A stretch of 64,000 nt of DNA from Eutreptiella sp. 'Long Island Sound 2002' (GCA_964036045.1 OZ038384.1:40340844-40404843); one strand, 5' to 3'. Shown: positions 30,348 through 41,493, counted from the stretch's first letter. Numbers and translations are program-made. Notes: generated from the sequence alone by a model not told the origin.

Positions 30348-32258
30348 AAGCCATTCGCCACTCAAACAGCGTTCGGAAGCCACCTCGACCGTCCGACTCC
30401 TGATGTCTGTTTGTCTGCCTTGGAGAAGGAACGCTTTTCCTACACCCCGAGTACACCTGCCTGTCTGCGAGGCCCGGTGAAGATTGAGTCCATGGGTGAG
30501 AGTCAGTGTGCACGCCCCAAGGACACCGTGATCATTCAGCAGAATTTCCCGAAGACCTAACCGACCCACACAGGCCAGGCTGACCTCCACTGACCCACCG
30601 CGGCACCACGCGAGACCACGGCACACCACACCACAGCGCGCCACAGAGCAACGCACCACAGCACGACGCGACGCGACGCGGCACAGAGCGGCACAACACG
30701 ACACAACTGACCCTAACCTGAGGGACTAACCGAAGCCAGCCACCGCACACCCAGGAAGGCGCCGCGCCACCACGCCACACACCGGCACCACAGGCCACAC
30801 ACGGGACCACAGAGCGCCAGGCGACAACGGTGACGGACCACCCAGAAGATTACAGCCGGCACCGCGGAGGGGTAAGGACACGAGCAACCCCAGCCCCCTA
30901 ACCCAAAACCACAAGCAGCCGCCTGGCGCAGCCGCCCAGCCGGCAGAGCCAGGACCTAACCCAGCAAGAAGGGGCGCCGAGCCCACAGTGTACAGAGCCC
31001 ACCCGACCCATGGGGCCGGAACATGGCCACACAGAACGCAACTGAAAACACCAGCCCGGAAGACAACACTGAATACAGGCCAGTGCGTGCGCCAGCCCAG
31101 GGAAGGCAGAGGGAGGAACAGGCAAGCCCCCCCCCCCAAAAAAAAAAAAAAGGAGGGGGGAAGGGGAAAAGGCACGAAAACAGCCCACAGCCGCCCAACC
31201 ACCCGCCAACACCACCACAGGCGGCCAGGCCCCCCCCCCAGAAAAAAAAAAAAAAAAGGGGGGGACCCCCGCAGAGGCACAGGCGAACCACCCACCCAAA
31301 ACCGGCAACACCAAGCCAGTAACAGCGGACCACGGGGAAAAGGAAAAAAAAAAAAAAGAGAGCCACCAGCCCAGCCCGAAAGAAAGGGGATGGAGGGACA
31401 GCGACCACAAAGCCCAAAAAAAAAAAAAAAGAAAAGAACAAACCAAAGCAAAAAAAAAAAAAAAAACACACCCCGACAACCCAGCCAAAACGGACTGGGC
31501 ACAGGCGAGACCCGGGCCCGGCACACAGGCCCACACCGCGCGCCGGAACCGGAAACGGCGGGGGGCAAGCGGGGCGCCCACGAAACCACACACGTCCCAA
31601 AAGCCGACCGAAACCGAAGCCAAACCACGAACACCACAAATAGCCGACACTAGGGGGACAACACCACAAATCGAGCCCAAAAACACCCACCCTAAACCCC
31701 AGCCAGGACAGACGGGGTTAACAAAACCCGCACCCAACCGCCAACCGGACCCAAACACAAACACCACACAACAGTAGGAAACCCAGTGCCCACAGCCCGG
31801 GCACTGAGGCAGCCCGTGCCATGCAGGTGACCCGGCCAAACGAGATCCGGAGCCCGGGGGTAAGGCTGCATCCTAAGGCCTGCGCTGCTTTGGGACTCGA
31901 GGCGGAGCGTGCGACACCCAAGCGCCTCGGAACCCTAGTACCAGGAACGTGCATGCACGCCTTGGGAACGGGATACGCCAGGAAGTCCGGTGAACCCCTA
32001 GGGTTCCGCCCAAAGGAGGGGACGTGCGCAAGCACGGGGGCACACCCTCCCGGCGAGACAAGTATGTCACGCTGGCGGCGATCAGCCCTCCCGGCGTAGC
32101 CCGGGGCCGCTTTGTTGGGGGCCAACAGTCAGGTCTAGCGGGAAGTAAGCCGCCTCCCCTCTTCACGCGCGAAGCCTCTTCCTGTTCGTCACAGGGGCGA
32201 CGCCAGGGGGAACCATGGGGCGCCTTCTCCACGACCGAGTGCACCTACCCTACCCTAC
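30348..32258 (+). other. GL 3' untranslated region
   Basis: About 1.9 kb with no supportable gene. 30560-31700 is CA-rich with at least five plus-strand A runs (near 31138, 31241, 31344, 31417, 31449). 31800-32240 is a more balanced, GC-rich stretch that may fold. It includes a GACAAGTATGTCAC phrase near 32058 that echoes the AAGTATGTT motif of the 5' monomers. The element ends CCTACCCTACCCTAC (32244-32258), with no poly-A tail. Confidence 0.55.
32244..32258 (+). repeat. (CCTAC)3 3' tail of GL
   Basis: Three perfect CCTAC units directly abut the right target-site duplication. Short tandem 3' tails in place of poly-A are known in several LINE clades and arise during target-primed reverse transcription. 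Confidence 0.75.
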
Positions 32259-32275
32259 CTTAGTCTAGCGCTTTG
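32259..32275 (+). repeat. Right target-site duplication of GL
   Basis: CTTAGTCTAGCGCTTTG, identical over 17 bases to 7274-7290. Beyond it R1 resumes with AATTCCACAATTGGG, exactly as in copy B read on the minus strand. Confidence 0.93.
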
Positions 32276-33338
32276 AATTCCACAATTGGGACATGGGCAA
32301 AGCCCTTGTCACGTGTGGCTCCCTATCTCTTCGGCCACACGAAGATATATAACATGGGCGTTAGCATATCGAAGCACATACCATGCATATAACACATACC
32401 CTCAAAAAGTGGCTCCCACCATGGTATGCCATGCCCCTCCATGGACATAACTTCAGGTTAAAAATACGTGGGAACCCAAGGAAAGTATCTATGCAACCCC
32501 AACACTCATGCGGTACACTCGAAAGTCGCATTAAAATATTCGGTTGCACGGTCCAAGAGTTATATATCACTTTCTACCCTCTTGACCATTATCCTGTGCT
32601 ATACCGGGCATGTGTACATACCAAAGGCGTTTGATGCTTCCCAAATTAAGTTGAGACCAATGCGGTTCCAACCCAATTCTCAAAATTGGGACTACTCGCG
32701 GTGAGCCGGAGATATGACCTTTCAAAGTGGCCTCACGAATCAACTTTGTTTCGCCTATATCTCTAAGCAAAACGAAGGGCATAACAAAAGGAAGGTTGAT
32801 TCGTGATCGGGAAAAAATTTCGGACAACTTGAGATTCGTCATATCGAGTGCGGCAATGTCGAAGTCGAAAATCCGATTCTGAAAGTCTGAAAAAATCCGA
32901 TTAATTTTGCGAGTGTATGACATGAGAATTGCGGAAGCAACGAACTCTTTACTGATGAAATCTGACCCTTCATCGGGGTTTCCGCCAAAATAACTGTAAA
33001 TGACAGTTAACCATTCGGTTACCGCAAAATCGCGAGCCAACTGACAGTCGCCGATACATTGACAATCAGAACGAAAGGCGGAAAAATTACGGAAACATTA
33101 TGATAAAAAAACCCTGTTGAATCCTGATGTTCTGATATATAAATCTCAGCTGGCGGCGCCTCGGTACTGAATATGGCCGCTCATAGCCGGAATGACCAAA
33201 CCTATCACACTATCACTTCGGGTTAGGTCAGGTGGATGGGAGAGTATGATATCAGCCAATGGCGGCTTGCCGGCACATAGATACACACCCCAAGTGACCC
33301 AAAGATGGCCACGGGGGTCCGAACCGGCTTCAGGCCTG
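32259..33338 (-). repeat. Dispersed repeat R1, copy A, proximal part
   Basis: The reverse complement aligns with 50353-51426 over its length, with substitutions and small indels. It begins TGAAGCCGGTTCGGACCCC (33338 leftward) and includes TTTATATATC-type AT-rich boxes near 33130. Read with its distal part (7054-7290), R1 is about 1.3 kb, starts TG and ends CA, so it could be an LTR, although no flanking duplication is visible. A 157-codon minus-strand ORF inside it (32567-33040) is broken by stops in copy B, so I do not treat it as a gene. Confidence 0.85.
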
Positions 33339-36056
33339 ACAGACCGAGCAACCCTTCCTGACCTTCTTGATGGCGGTGTAGAGACCGACCTGGTCGATCT
33401 CAAAACGGCACTGCATGTCCAGGGCTTGCTTCTTGACCCCTTGGTGCATCATGTGGTGGTGCCAAGCCTCACATAGCTCGAGCACTTGGGACTCTGGGAC
33501 CAGCAGCTTACCATTCTGGTAGAGCCTGCCATCTTCCTCAGTCAGCCCCTTTGGCCACTTCTGCCCGTCATCAGGGTCGGTCACAGCCCTATATTCCGCC
33601 TGAAAGGCCTCGGACTTAGCGTAGTCGTCGGTCCATTCGTCCTGGAGGCAAGATTCAGGGAAGAGGTGCTTGTCCGACTCAGCTCCATCAGGGGCGAGTA
33701 CTCTGACCGCTCTGCCCATCCTCGTTCCGAGGGGGGCATCCGCAGCCATGACGACCAAGCATTTAACACCCTCCTCCTCCATCAGGCGCTCCATTTCAAT
33801 GATCCTCTTGGCCTCAGCGGTCTCAGCCTCATCGCCATGGGCAGACACGTCTGTCATGCCCTTGCTGGCGGGATAGGCCCACCTACTGAGACAGTCCGCC
33901 ACGGTGTTGTCCTTGCCAGGAACATACACAACCGTGAGGTCGAAAATGGCCAAGGTCTCATGCCATCTTGCCCGTCGGGAGGCGGGACCTGAGGGGGTGT
34001 CCACGTGCTCCTTGTGCCACGACTGCAGACTCTGATGGTCGGTGCAGACGGTGACGGGATGGAGGGCTATGTACTCAGCCCATTTCCTGAGAGCCATGAC
34101 GATGGCATACGCCTCCTTTTCTCGGGGCGTCCACGTCCGTCTCTGGCCTTCCGCCAGGACTCGGCTCCAGAAGGCCACCGGCACGTGCCTCCCATCGTCA
34201 AGCACTTGCTCCAACACAGCGCCAACGGCGTAGTCGGAAGCGTCCGTGAGCAGGACAAACCCTCGGTCAGGATCCACGAGGTGCAGACCCACTGCGGATA
34301 GCAGCGCCTGCTTCATCCCCTCAAAGGCACGGTCGAACTCATCATTCGAGACCAGAGCCTTCTTGGACCCCTTCTTGGTCTCCTCTCGGTTGCCCTCGAG
34401 CATGGTCGTCATGGGGGCTGCATACTCGGCATACATCTTGATATACCCCGAGTAGTAATTGCAGAACCCCAAGTACGCCCGTAGCTCAGAGAATGTTTTG
34501 GGCTTTTCCCAGTGCTCAATCGCAGCCACCTTGCCAGGTATGGGCTTCCGCTGCCCGTTCCCAACTACGTGGCCAGCGAAGACCACCTCGCTTACCGCAA
34601 TGGTGGCCTTGTCACTGCTGCCCGTGAGTTTGTGCCGAACCAGAAGGTCCAGCACTCGGGTGACGTCCTTCTCATGTGCCTCCAGGAGCTCCTCATAGCT
34701 CATACTGGGGTCCCCGGACGCGATGATCACGTTGTCCACGAAGGGGTCCGCACAGTCACGCACCGGCTCAAGCAGGTTGTCCAGCATCCGCTGAAAGGCC
34801 GCATTGCCGTTGGTAACGCCAATGGGCATCACCTTCCACTGGAGAGGTCCAAGTGGGGTGCTCATGGCTGTGCAGGCACGGGACTCCTCGGCGAGAGGCA
34901 TCTGATGATAACCATGTTTCCGGTCTATCACCGTGAAGATCCTCCGCCATTGTTGTTTTTGCAGCATGTCCTCAATGAGGGGCAGCGTATAGCTGTCATG
35001 CTGCGTTTGGGCGTTTAGGCCGCGGTAGTCGACCACGAGCCGCCACTCACCGGCCACCTTGGGGACGACGAAGCACGGAGAGGCCCACTCGGAGTGGCAC
35101 GGCTCAAGCCAGCCTCTCTCGATGAAGTGACGGAGGATCTTCTCCATGGCCTCCTTCCTCTCGCCCCTCAGGGCAAACTCCCGGTGTCGATACACACGGG
35201 GGTCCTGCTTCAGTCGTATCTTGGCCTCGCCATACGGTCCACGCACCGGTGGGGGAAACACAGGTTTTCCGCTGAAGAAGGTGTCCCCATACTTCTGCTT
35301 CAGCCTGGCTCTCAATGCCTGGATCTTGGGGCAATCATCAGACTTCGCCTTGGCTTTTCCGGGCACCTGGACCACTGAGCTTACTTGAGGGGTAGCGACC
35401 CCACTCTGTTTCGGCTCAGGTGGTCTTCCCAGGTGGCCCAAAGGGCCATCTCTGGTCTTGCCTCGGAACAAGTCACCGTAGGTGGGTGGGTTTCCGCCAA
35501 TTGGCTCGTCCTGGCTGGACATGTGGTCCAGCACCCTCCTTACGAAGGTATCCCCATCATAGGAACCAGAGCCAATCGAGTCCACTTCCCACCAGGCTTT
35601 GTCCTGGCCCTTGCCCTCACGCTGGCTTCCCAAGTCGTGAAAGGGCTGATCCCTATACCCCTGAACCAGATCCAACTCCTCTTCCGTGAGGGGGTCCTCC
35701 GATCCTCCGATGTCAACAGGGGAAACCGCAAAGCATTGCCTCCATGGCTCCGCTATGATGCGGTTGACACACACGAAGTCCGTGGTGTCGGCCTGTTCAA
35801 GGCCCCCGTCCACATAGTGGAATTCCGTCGGCCATCTCTGGGGTGGCATGGGCTGTCCCTTAGCGTCCTGATAGACACTCTCTCGAGCTGGTAGGACGAC
35901 CTTGTTTAAGGTCATGTTGGTCAATGAGACCACCCAATGTTGGGTGCTTTCCTCCTCGGTGCATCCGATAGGAACAACCAGCACAGCCTTGGAGCGGTCC
36001 TTGCGAATCTTCGCTACCGCCCTTGGAATGTCCCATCGGGGGCAATGGATCCACAT
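33330..36056 (-). pseudogene. pol: E2 pol: RT, RNase H, integrase H2C2
   Basis: A 908-residue open frame. RT motifs: PCFVVPKVAGEWRLVVDYRGLN, FTVIDRKHGYHQMPL (about residue 375), and DPFVDNVIIAS (about residue 440), where the second catalytic Asp is Asn, as against FVDD in E1. RNase H begins VLLTDASDYAVGAVLEQ (about residue 605) and has EKEAYAIVMALRKW and VCTDHQSL. The chromatin-side end carries the integrase H2C2 finger (HHHMMHQG then CSVC, residues 868-905). The frame stops at TGA 33330-33332, whose bases belong to repeat R1, so integrase is cut off by R1. The start is artificial: E1 homology continues upstream in this frame past a TAG (TGG in E1) near 36080. Confidence 0.85.
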
Positions 36057-37123
36057 CCAACCCTGATGCGGACCCTAGTGCTTCTTCCACGCAGAGTCCT
36101 GGGCGCTCCAGTACTTTCATAAACCCGAAGATGGGCGGAGGTTCCTGAAGAGAACGCATCCAGGGCCAGATCCGAAGCTCCCAGGTCCGCAACCACTCGG
36201 CTCGCCACTTCCGGCATTACGCCGTACTCCTTGTTTGCTGGCCCAGTTGGCTCAGTGCCCAGCGTGGCCACTTCAAGCTGATTGCGTTCCGGGTGGATCC
36301 ATTGGCATTCCACATGGTGCTCAGGTGACGAAGGCCACGAGAGCTGGTCGTCCTGGTACAGGGTCATGGATGCCTGGGCCGGGAGAACGCCGGAGTCCGT
36401 CTCCATCATGAAGTCGTACCCAACGATCATGTCCCAGTCCATCTCGGCCTCGTAGAAGCGACCTTGCAGGAGGATTTCCTTGCCGAGGTCTGGGCGGCTC
36501 AGCTCACGGTGGTTCACGAACTGCAGCTCAATGGCCGCTTCCTTCGTGCCTCCCACCATGTACTGGCCGTTCGCCACCTTCAGCCTGACAGGTTTCCGAC
36601 TGTCGGTCAAACACTCTGGCGGAAGTAGGCCAGCTTTGACCAAGCTGACGTGAGCTCCCGTGTCGACCAACACGTCGAAGACCTTCTCCACTTCCCCGCA
36701 TAAGTCACGGACCTTAAGGTGCAACTGCCGCTCACGCCCCACTCGGCGCACGGCGTGCAAGCTCAGGATCTCTGGCCGTTCCAGAAGCTCAACAAGCGAC
36801 TGGTGCAGGTCGTGGACAATGGGCTCAGGCTGCCCATCTGCAGCATCCAGCTGCGGTCCGGGTGATCCTCTGATACTCTCGGATAGATCTTGAAGCACAT
36901 CAAATACATTTTTGGTCGCGAAGGATGGACGGGTGCAAGGGTTCGTGCCTTCACTTGCCCTCGGCCCGCCACCGCGGCTGTCTTTCGCTTTGGGTGCCGG
37001 ACCGGGCCTTCCGCCCGCGGCAGTCCCTTTGTGCTTATCGTTTCCCGACTGGGATAGTGTGGCGCTTCCCACGAGACCATCCTGCGACCGCCCTAGCTGG
37101 GGCCCTTGGCTGCAGGGGCTCTG
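36014..37123 (-). pseudogene. pol: E2 protease region
   Basis: Opens directly after the TAG at 37124-37126 in the gag frame. It carries the retropepsin-like motif VLVDTGAHVSLVKAG near 36640-36670 and a downstream ILLQGRFYEAEMDWDMIVGYDF that matches the E1 text. The frame drifts into non-homologous residues after FSSGTSAHL (about 36120). The E1-like reading (KYWSAQDSAWKKH, then stop, GPHQGW) resumes in another frame, so a small indel plus a TGG-to-TAG change broke this copy. Confidence 0.78.
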
Positions 37124-37126
37124 CTA
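37124..37126 (-). promoter_or_regulatory. In-frame TAG between gag and pol of E2
   Basis: The frame is the same before (ending TTTDAP) and after (QSPCSQGPQLGRS). The context is UAG CAG. It is positionally equivalent to the E1 TAG at 2963. UAG CA is part of the tobamovirus-type readthrough context, although the later bases differ from its consensus. Confidence 0.5.
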
Positions 37127-38300
37127 AGGGGCGTCGGTTGTGGTGGTAGTAGGGGTACTCTCCTCTGCATCAACCTCGTTGACACCCTTCTTCTTTCCCC
37201 CTTTCTTATCCTTCTTGTCCTTGTCCTTGTTCTTGTCGTTCTCTTTGTTCTCCTTGTTCTTGTTGTCCGACCTGGGGACCCAGTTCCTCTTGATCTCCTG
37301 GATCTCCTTGGCCAACTCGGTCCCCACCGACATAAGCTTAGAGAGCTTGTCCTTGTCCACCTCCACTTTGGCCTCCCGGATACCCGCGGGTGCACGCTTC
37401 TTTGACCCGTGCGCCTTCTTGTAGGCCTCTGTGTCGGCCTGGTGGTTGGGGCATGTCCGGTGGTCATGGTTGAAGCCTTGCTTCCTCCCATAACACACAA
37501 AACAGCCCTGAGGGTGAGCTCGTATGAACTCCCCAAAGGACAGCGGAGGGTTGCCAATGGGGCGGGGGTCCTTCTTCTCCTTCTTCTTCCAACCCTGCTG
37601 CAGGGGCTTCCAGCTTTCCCGGTTGCTCCCCGCATTCAAGTTGTTTGCCACGAAGGCACAAACGGCCATCTCGGCGGGCTCATCTTGGTCGTCATCGTCG
37701 ACGAGAGCTTCATCGCCATCGGCTCCCGCTGGGTCCATGGCAGCTTCCCCGCCAGGCCCCTCGCCAACGTAGTTGACGTCGCGGTCGCCGGGCCTCAACC
37801 CGCGGGTGTGGTGGAGGTTCCGGTACTCCTTGAGTACCTCCTCTCCAACCCACTCCAGAATCTCGTCGCAACTCATCCGCGCTGGGATGGCCTGCAGACG
37901 GATGGTCTGGCCGCTCAACTCACACTCATCAAGGCGCCACATCGCGGTCTTCTCGCGATCGCCCGTGACGGTGATGAGGAGGGCGTTCCGCAGGGAGTGC
38001 CGTTTGACATCCCGGGCCACGTTCTTCCTTGTCCAAGCCACCATGTTCGTAGGATACTCCTTGGAGAGCATCATCTTGACCGTGTGGTTGGACTTGGCCC
38101 TCTTGGCCTCCTCCTTGGTGACTCTCTTGATCCATGCTTCCGGCAGCATGGAGAGCAGGCGAGCCTGCTCGTCACCCTCATTCCAGTCCTCCACGTTGCG
38201 GCGGAAGAGGGTGTATTGCCCCCGGAGGTCCCGCCAATCACGTAGGCGGATCTCCCGACCATCAGGCTGAGGCTTGATGGACTTCACGTTTGGCAGCCAC
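37127..38300 (-). pseudogene. gag: E2 gag C-terminal part with zinc knuckle
   Basis: The homologous text runs from PNVKSIKPQPDGREIRLRDW to the TAG at 37124. It includes a capsid-like end (FRRNVEDWNEGDEQARLL matching E1 VEDWNEASEIRHLL), the GNPPLSFGEF phrase, a knuckle CFVCYG…HDHRTC (C-x2-C-x8-H-x4-C), and a Lys/Asn/Glu-rich tail. It is offset by one base from the upstream gag frame, the break lying at about 38290-38300 inside ERVDAPQ. Confidence 0.8.
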
Positions 38301-40118
38301 CTGCGGAGCGTCCACCCGCTCCTGCTCGTTGAGCCACTTCTTGGCTTCCTTGAGGGTCTTGATTTTCCCCTCCTTGATCCCCACGCAGTATAGCTCTTGG
38401 AGCACTTCCGGCAGGCGGTACCTGAACCGTTTGAAGACATATCTCTCCGCATCTGCGGGATCCATGTCTTCAGTGACGGTCACCCCCCAATCGTCCAGCT
38501 TCTCCAAGAAGCGGTCGAGGTTGAGGGGGTTGCCATCGTACATGGGGGGCTTGGTGTCCTTCAGGTCTTCCCACACGGCGGCATCCGCAGCCTTAGAGAC
38601 CATGAACGCCGGCCGCGAGGTCGACCGAGGTTCCCATCGGCGTCCTCCACGGACTCCCACGGCCGCCACTTCCATCTCCTCCACAGTACCCGTGTGGCTA
38701 CGCCGTGGTTCTTCCATGTACGCTGAACCTAGATGTTCACGCCGTACCCCTTCCATGTATGCCTCCTCATCACGGCGCCGGCGGCCGCGTTCAGCGGCCT
38801 CCCGTCGTACACCACGCGGCGGGGTAATGCCGAACTCCTCCAGGTCCAGGTCCAAGTCCTCACCTCCGCTGACATCCCACTCCACGTCTCCTCCGGGGAC
38901 CTCATCCCTGAGTCCACCATAACTCCCGCCAGCCATTGGGATCGGCTCTGGAGCTGGTGCGGGGCGTCGGGGGCGTACCGGTGTTCGCGGTGGAGCACGA
39001 CGGTTGTGGTACTCCGCCCTGAGCCACTCATCACGCCACTCCTCACTGCCACTGCCGGGCGGCACGCGCTCGTTGCGGCGGCCCGCGCTGTGGTGAGAGG
39101 GGGCGCTGAGAGGGGGGGCGCTGGGGCGACTCCTGGGGGCTCCGCCGGGGGCGCGGGGTCTGCCTGGACCTGGTCCAGGTCCCCAGCCGTCGTCCGACGA
39201 GCCAGACTCCAGGGGTGGGAGGTCGCTGCCGACGCTCCCACGGCCTTCCAACGCGTCCAGCCTCTGCTGCAGGCCGTTGATGACCTTGTCCAGCAGCCTG
39301 GTCTTGCCCCTGGCGATGTCCAGCTCCCTCTGGGCGGCAGTGGCGACCTTGGCGATCTTGGCCATCTGCGTCTTGGCGATGTCCGGCTCCTTCCGCGCGC
39401 CCGCGGCGAACCTGGCGATGCGGATCATCTCGCCCTTGCCCGTGTCTACCTCGCGCTCGGGGGACTGGACCCTCCTGCGGAGGTGGACATTCCACCGCCA
39501 GGTGGCATCCGGTTCACCGTTCCCTGGTGGGTCGTCGGGGTCCCCAGGGGGTCCTCCAGGAGGGCCTCCGCCGGGTCCGGGGGGTCCTCCCCCGCCCAGA
39601 GGTCCGCCTCCCGGGGGTCCACTTGGTGGGCGTCCTCCAGGGGGTCCTGATGGGCCTCCGCCAGGGGGTCCCGGTGGGTCTCCGCCGGGTCGCCTCGGTG
39701 GGTCCGAGGATGGGGGCTTCCTCGTGTAGTCGAAGTCCATGTCATCATCCTCGTCCATGTCGCCCCACCTGGGCGTCTCGGTCCCGCACGCGGAAGACTC
39801 CGAGCTCCGGTAGGGAGGAGGGAGATCCTCATCCTCACCTTCCGGGTCCATGGGGACATCTCCGCCTCCTCCGCCAGCCTCTCCTCGGCGATGTCGGCGG
39901 CCTCGTCCATCCCCGTCGCTGGCGGTGAAGAAGGGATCGGAGTCGTGGGGGTGTCCGCCCGCTGGCCTCCGTGACCTCTTGGGGGTCTTCCCCTTACGCT
40001 TCCTCCGTCGGTAGGCGGCGGGGCCACTGCTCCCACTGCTGCCCGTGTCGACCTCCTCCGGATCCAGCGCCATCTTGGAGGAGGCGTCCCCTTCGAAGAG
40101 CCTTCGAAGGGTCTCCAC
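38262..40118 (-). pseudogene. gag: E2 gag N-terminal and capsid part
   Basis: A 618-codon frame that reads GSSGSSG…YRRRKRKGK (like E1 GSSGGRARRYRKRG), a Pro/Gly-rich low-complexity linker of GGPPG and PPGG repeats (about residues 140-205), a coiled-coil stretch, and the capsid-like MYDGNPLNLDRFLEKL (about residue 520). It then meets the frameshift near 38290. The frame is also open upstream of its start, separated by one TGA at 40119-40121 from the coiled-coil segment, so this may not be the true N-terminus. Confidence 0.8.
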
Positions 40119-41493
40119 TCAGGATACTCCCCGGGGAGTCTCGCGGCGGAGCTTGGCCTCCGCCTCCTCCATCGCGGCGGCCGTGGCTGCAGCAGCTCGC
40201 CCTTCGGCTTCCTCCCGGGCACGAGCCGCCTCGGCTTCCCGGGCCTGCTGCAGCCGAGCCTTCTCCGCTTCCAATGCCGCCAGCTCCGCCTGCGTCTTGG
40301 CCCTCTCCTCAGCGACCTTCCGTCGCGCGGCCTCGATGGCGTTCCTTCCTGGCGGCGTCCGCCTGGGCCTTGGCCGTTGCTTCGGCATGGGCCCTTTCCT
40401 CCGCCTCCTTCTTTGCCCTCTCTTGGGCAAGCGCCTCTTCCAGCACCTTCACCTCGGCCTCCTTGCAGGCAATGGCCTCCTGCGTCAGGCGGGCTTCCTC
40501 GGCGGCTGGCGCCACCTCACCCTTGACCTGGGCAGTTGCTGCCTCATGGGCGGCTGCAGCCGTGAGACCGGCCGCGATGGCCGCGACGGTCGAGGCGTGG
40601 AAGGCCATGCCTCTGCCCCAATCGGTGGCCTCCTCATGGGCGATGCCGACGGCGCCCTCCAGGGCAGCGTTCTGCTGCGTGGCCCGTTGCCAGGCAACCC
40701 GAAGGTTGCAGGGCACTCCACAGGTGCGCTCGCAAGCGCGCGCCACGTCCCTTTGGCCGGGAGCGACGCTGCTGCTGGAGCTGGCCTGGTCGGCCGGCAT
40801 TCTCCTGCGGTGGGCCGACTCCACGTCGCTGCTGGGGCCTGACTTCCTCAGGTGCAGCTGACGGGGCTTGGCCCTGGCCTGCTTGGCGACTTCGAGGAAG
40901 TCACCAAGGGTGGTGTGGCCGGGGTGGTGACCGCCACTGGCCCGTTGGGGGCTGGGGGCTGGGGCGCGGCCCTTGGCGGCTTGGGCGGCTTCGGCGGCCA
41001 GGGACTCCTGGTACTCCCGCCACTTCCTGTCCCGCCTCCTGTCCCCGGCGGACCGCTTCTCCTTACCAGGAGACGCGCTGCTGCTGCTGCTGCCCTGCAG
41101 CGTGCGCTCAGTCCCCGGCTCCGGGAACTTCCTTTCGATCATGTCCCACATGGAGACATTGATCGTGGCGCCCGACGGGTACTCGTTGGGCTTCTCGTCC
41201 TCCTCAATCCCGTCGGGGCGCAGCCCCTCGCCGGGCCTGTCTGGGCGGGTCCAGACCCTCCAGCGCTTCTGGCGGAAGCGGAAGGCAAACCCTTCCACCC
41301 GCAGCCAGTCTTCGACTGCCTGCAGGCGGTCGGGGCCCGTGTCCTTGCGGAGCTCGAAGCTCCCGGGCATGCCGCCTTCGCACTGGGGATGGCTGTGGCA
41401 ATAGTGCTGGTCCCGCACCAACCCACGCAGTAGGCGCACCGCATGGGGGTGGGGCCGCGGCCACGTCTTGCCCGCTTCTTGCCTGTTTACCAT
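40119..41493 (-). pseudogene. Coiled-coil extension upstream of E2 gag
   Basis: From the ATG at 41493 (MVNRQEAGKTWPRPH) the frame has a His/Cys patch (QHYCHSHPQCEGG), a compact Trp-rich segment (LRVEGFAFRFRQKRWRVW), a Ser-rich linker, and ACERTCGVPCNLRVAWQ, which echoes the E1 gag start CERRCRKACNLR. A long Ala/Glu/Lys coiled coil follows. The reading moves to a second frame near 40330-40430 and ends at TGA 40119-40121, after which gag continues in that frame. It is either the true E2 gag N-terminus or a fused host coiled-coil gene. The E1-like motif favours the first. Confidence 0.6.

Larger units (their letters stand above)
7291..32258 (+). mobile_element. Giant (24,968-bp) non-LTR retrotransposon GL
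   Basis: The boundaries are set by the 17-bp target-site duplication and by comparison with the empty site in R1 copy B. All recognisable enzymes lie on the plus strand: APE endonuclease (about 20312-21187), reverse transcriptase, RNase H and zinc finger (21136-25662), Ulp1-like protease (25634-26980) and an Arg/Ser-rich protein (26990-29737). There are no long terminal repeats. The 5' end is (AGGC)4-like and the 3' end is (CCTAC)3; short tandem tails are common in LINEs without poly-A. LINEs are usually about 4-8 kb, so this length is extreme. The plus strand is strikingly poor in T through most of its length. Some frame breaks suggest it is not fully intact, or that it uses recoding. The nearly perfect TSD suggests a fairly recent insertion. 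Confidence 0.88.
33330..41493 (-). mobile_element. Ty3/gypsy retrotransposon E2 (decayed)
   Basis: A minus-strand relative of E1 with gag, atypical zinc knuckle, protease, RT, RNase H and the integrase zinc-binding domain. It is interrupted by several frameshifts (about 40330, 38290, 36080), in-frame stops, and a truncation where R1 begins at about 33338. RT motif C reads FVDN rather than FVDD. Unlike the visible part of E1, gag is preceded by a long coiled-coil region (40119-41493). The integrase catalytic core and 3' end are missing. Confidence 0.88.

Noticed and set aside
7291-32258. A DNA transposon, Polinton or integrated giant virus as the source of the 25-kb insertion
   Set aside because: No terminal inverted repeats, DNA polymerase, integrase or capsid genes. 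The enzymes are LINE APE, RT and RNase H, and the 17-bp duplication with a short tandem 3' tail fits target-primed insertion.
32567-33040. A 157-codon minus-strand ORF inside repeat R1
   Set aside because: The same stretch in R1 copy B has several stops in the matching frame, so it is not conserved as a protein.
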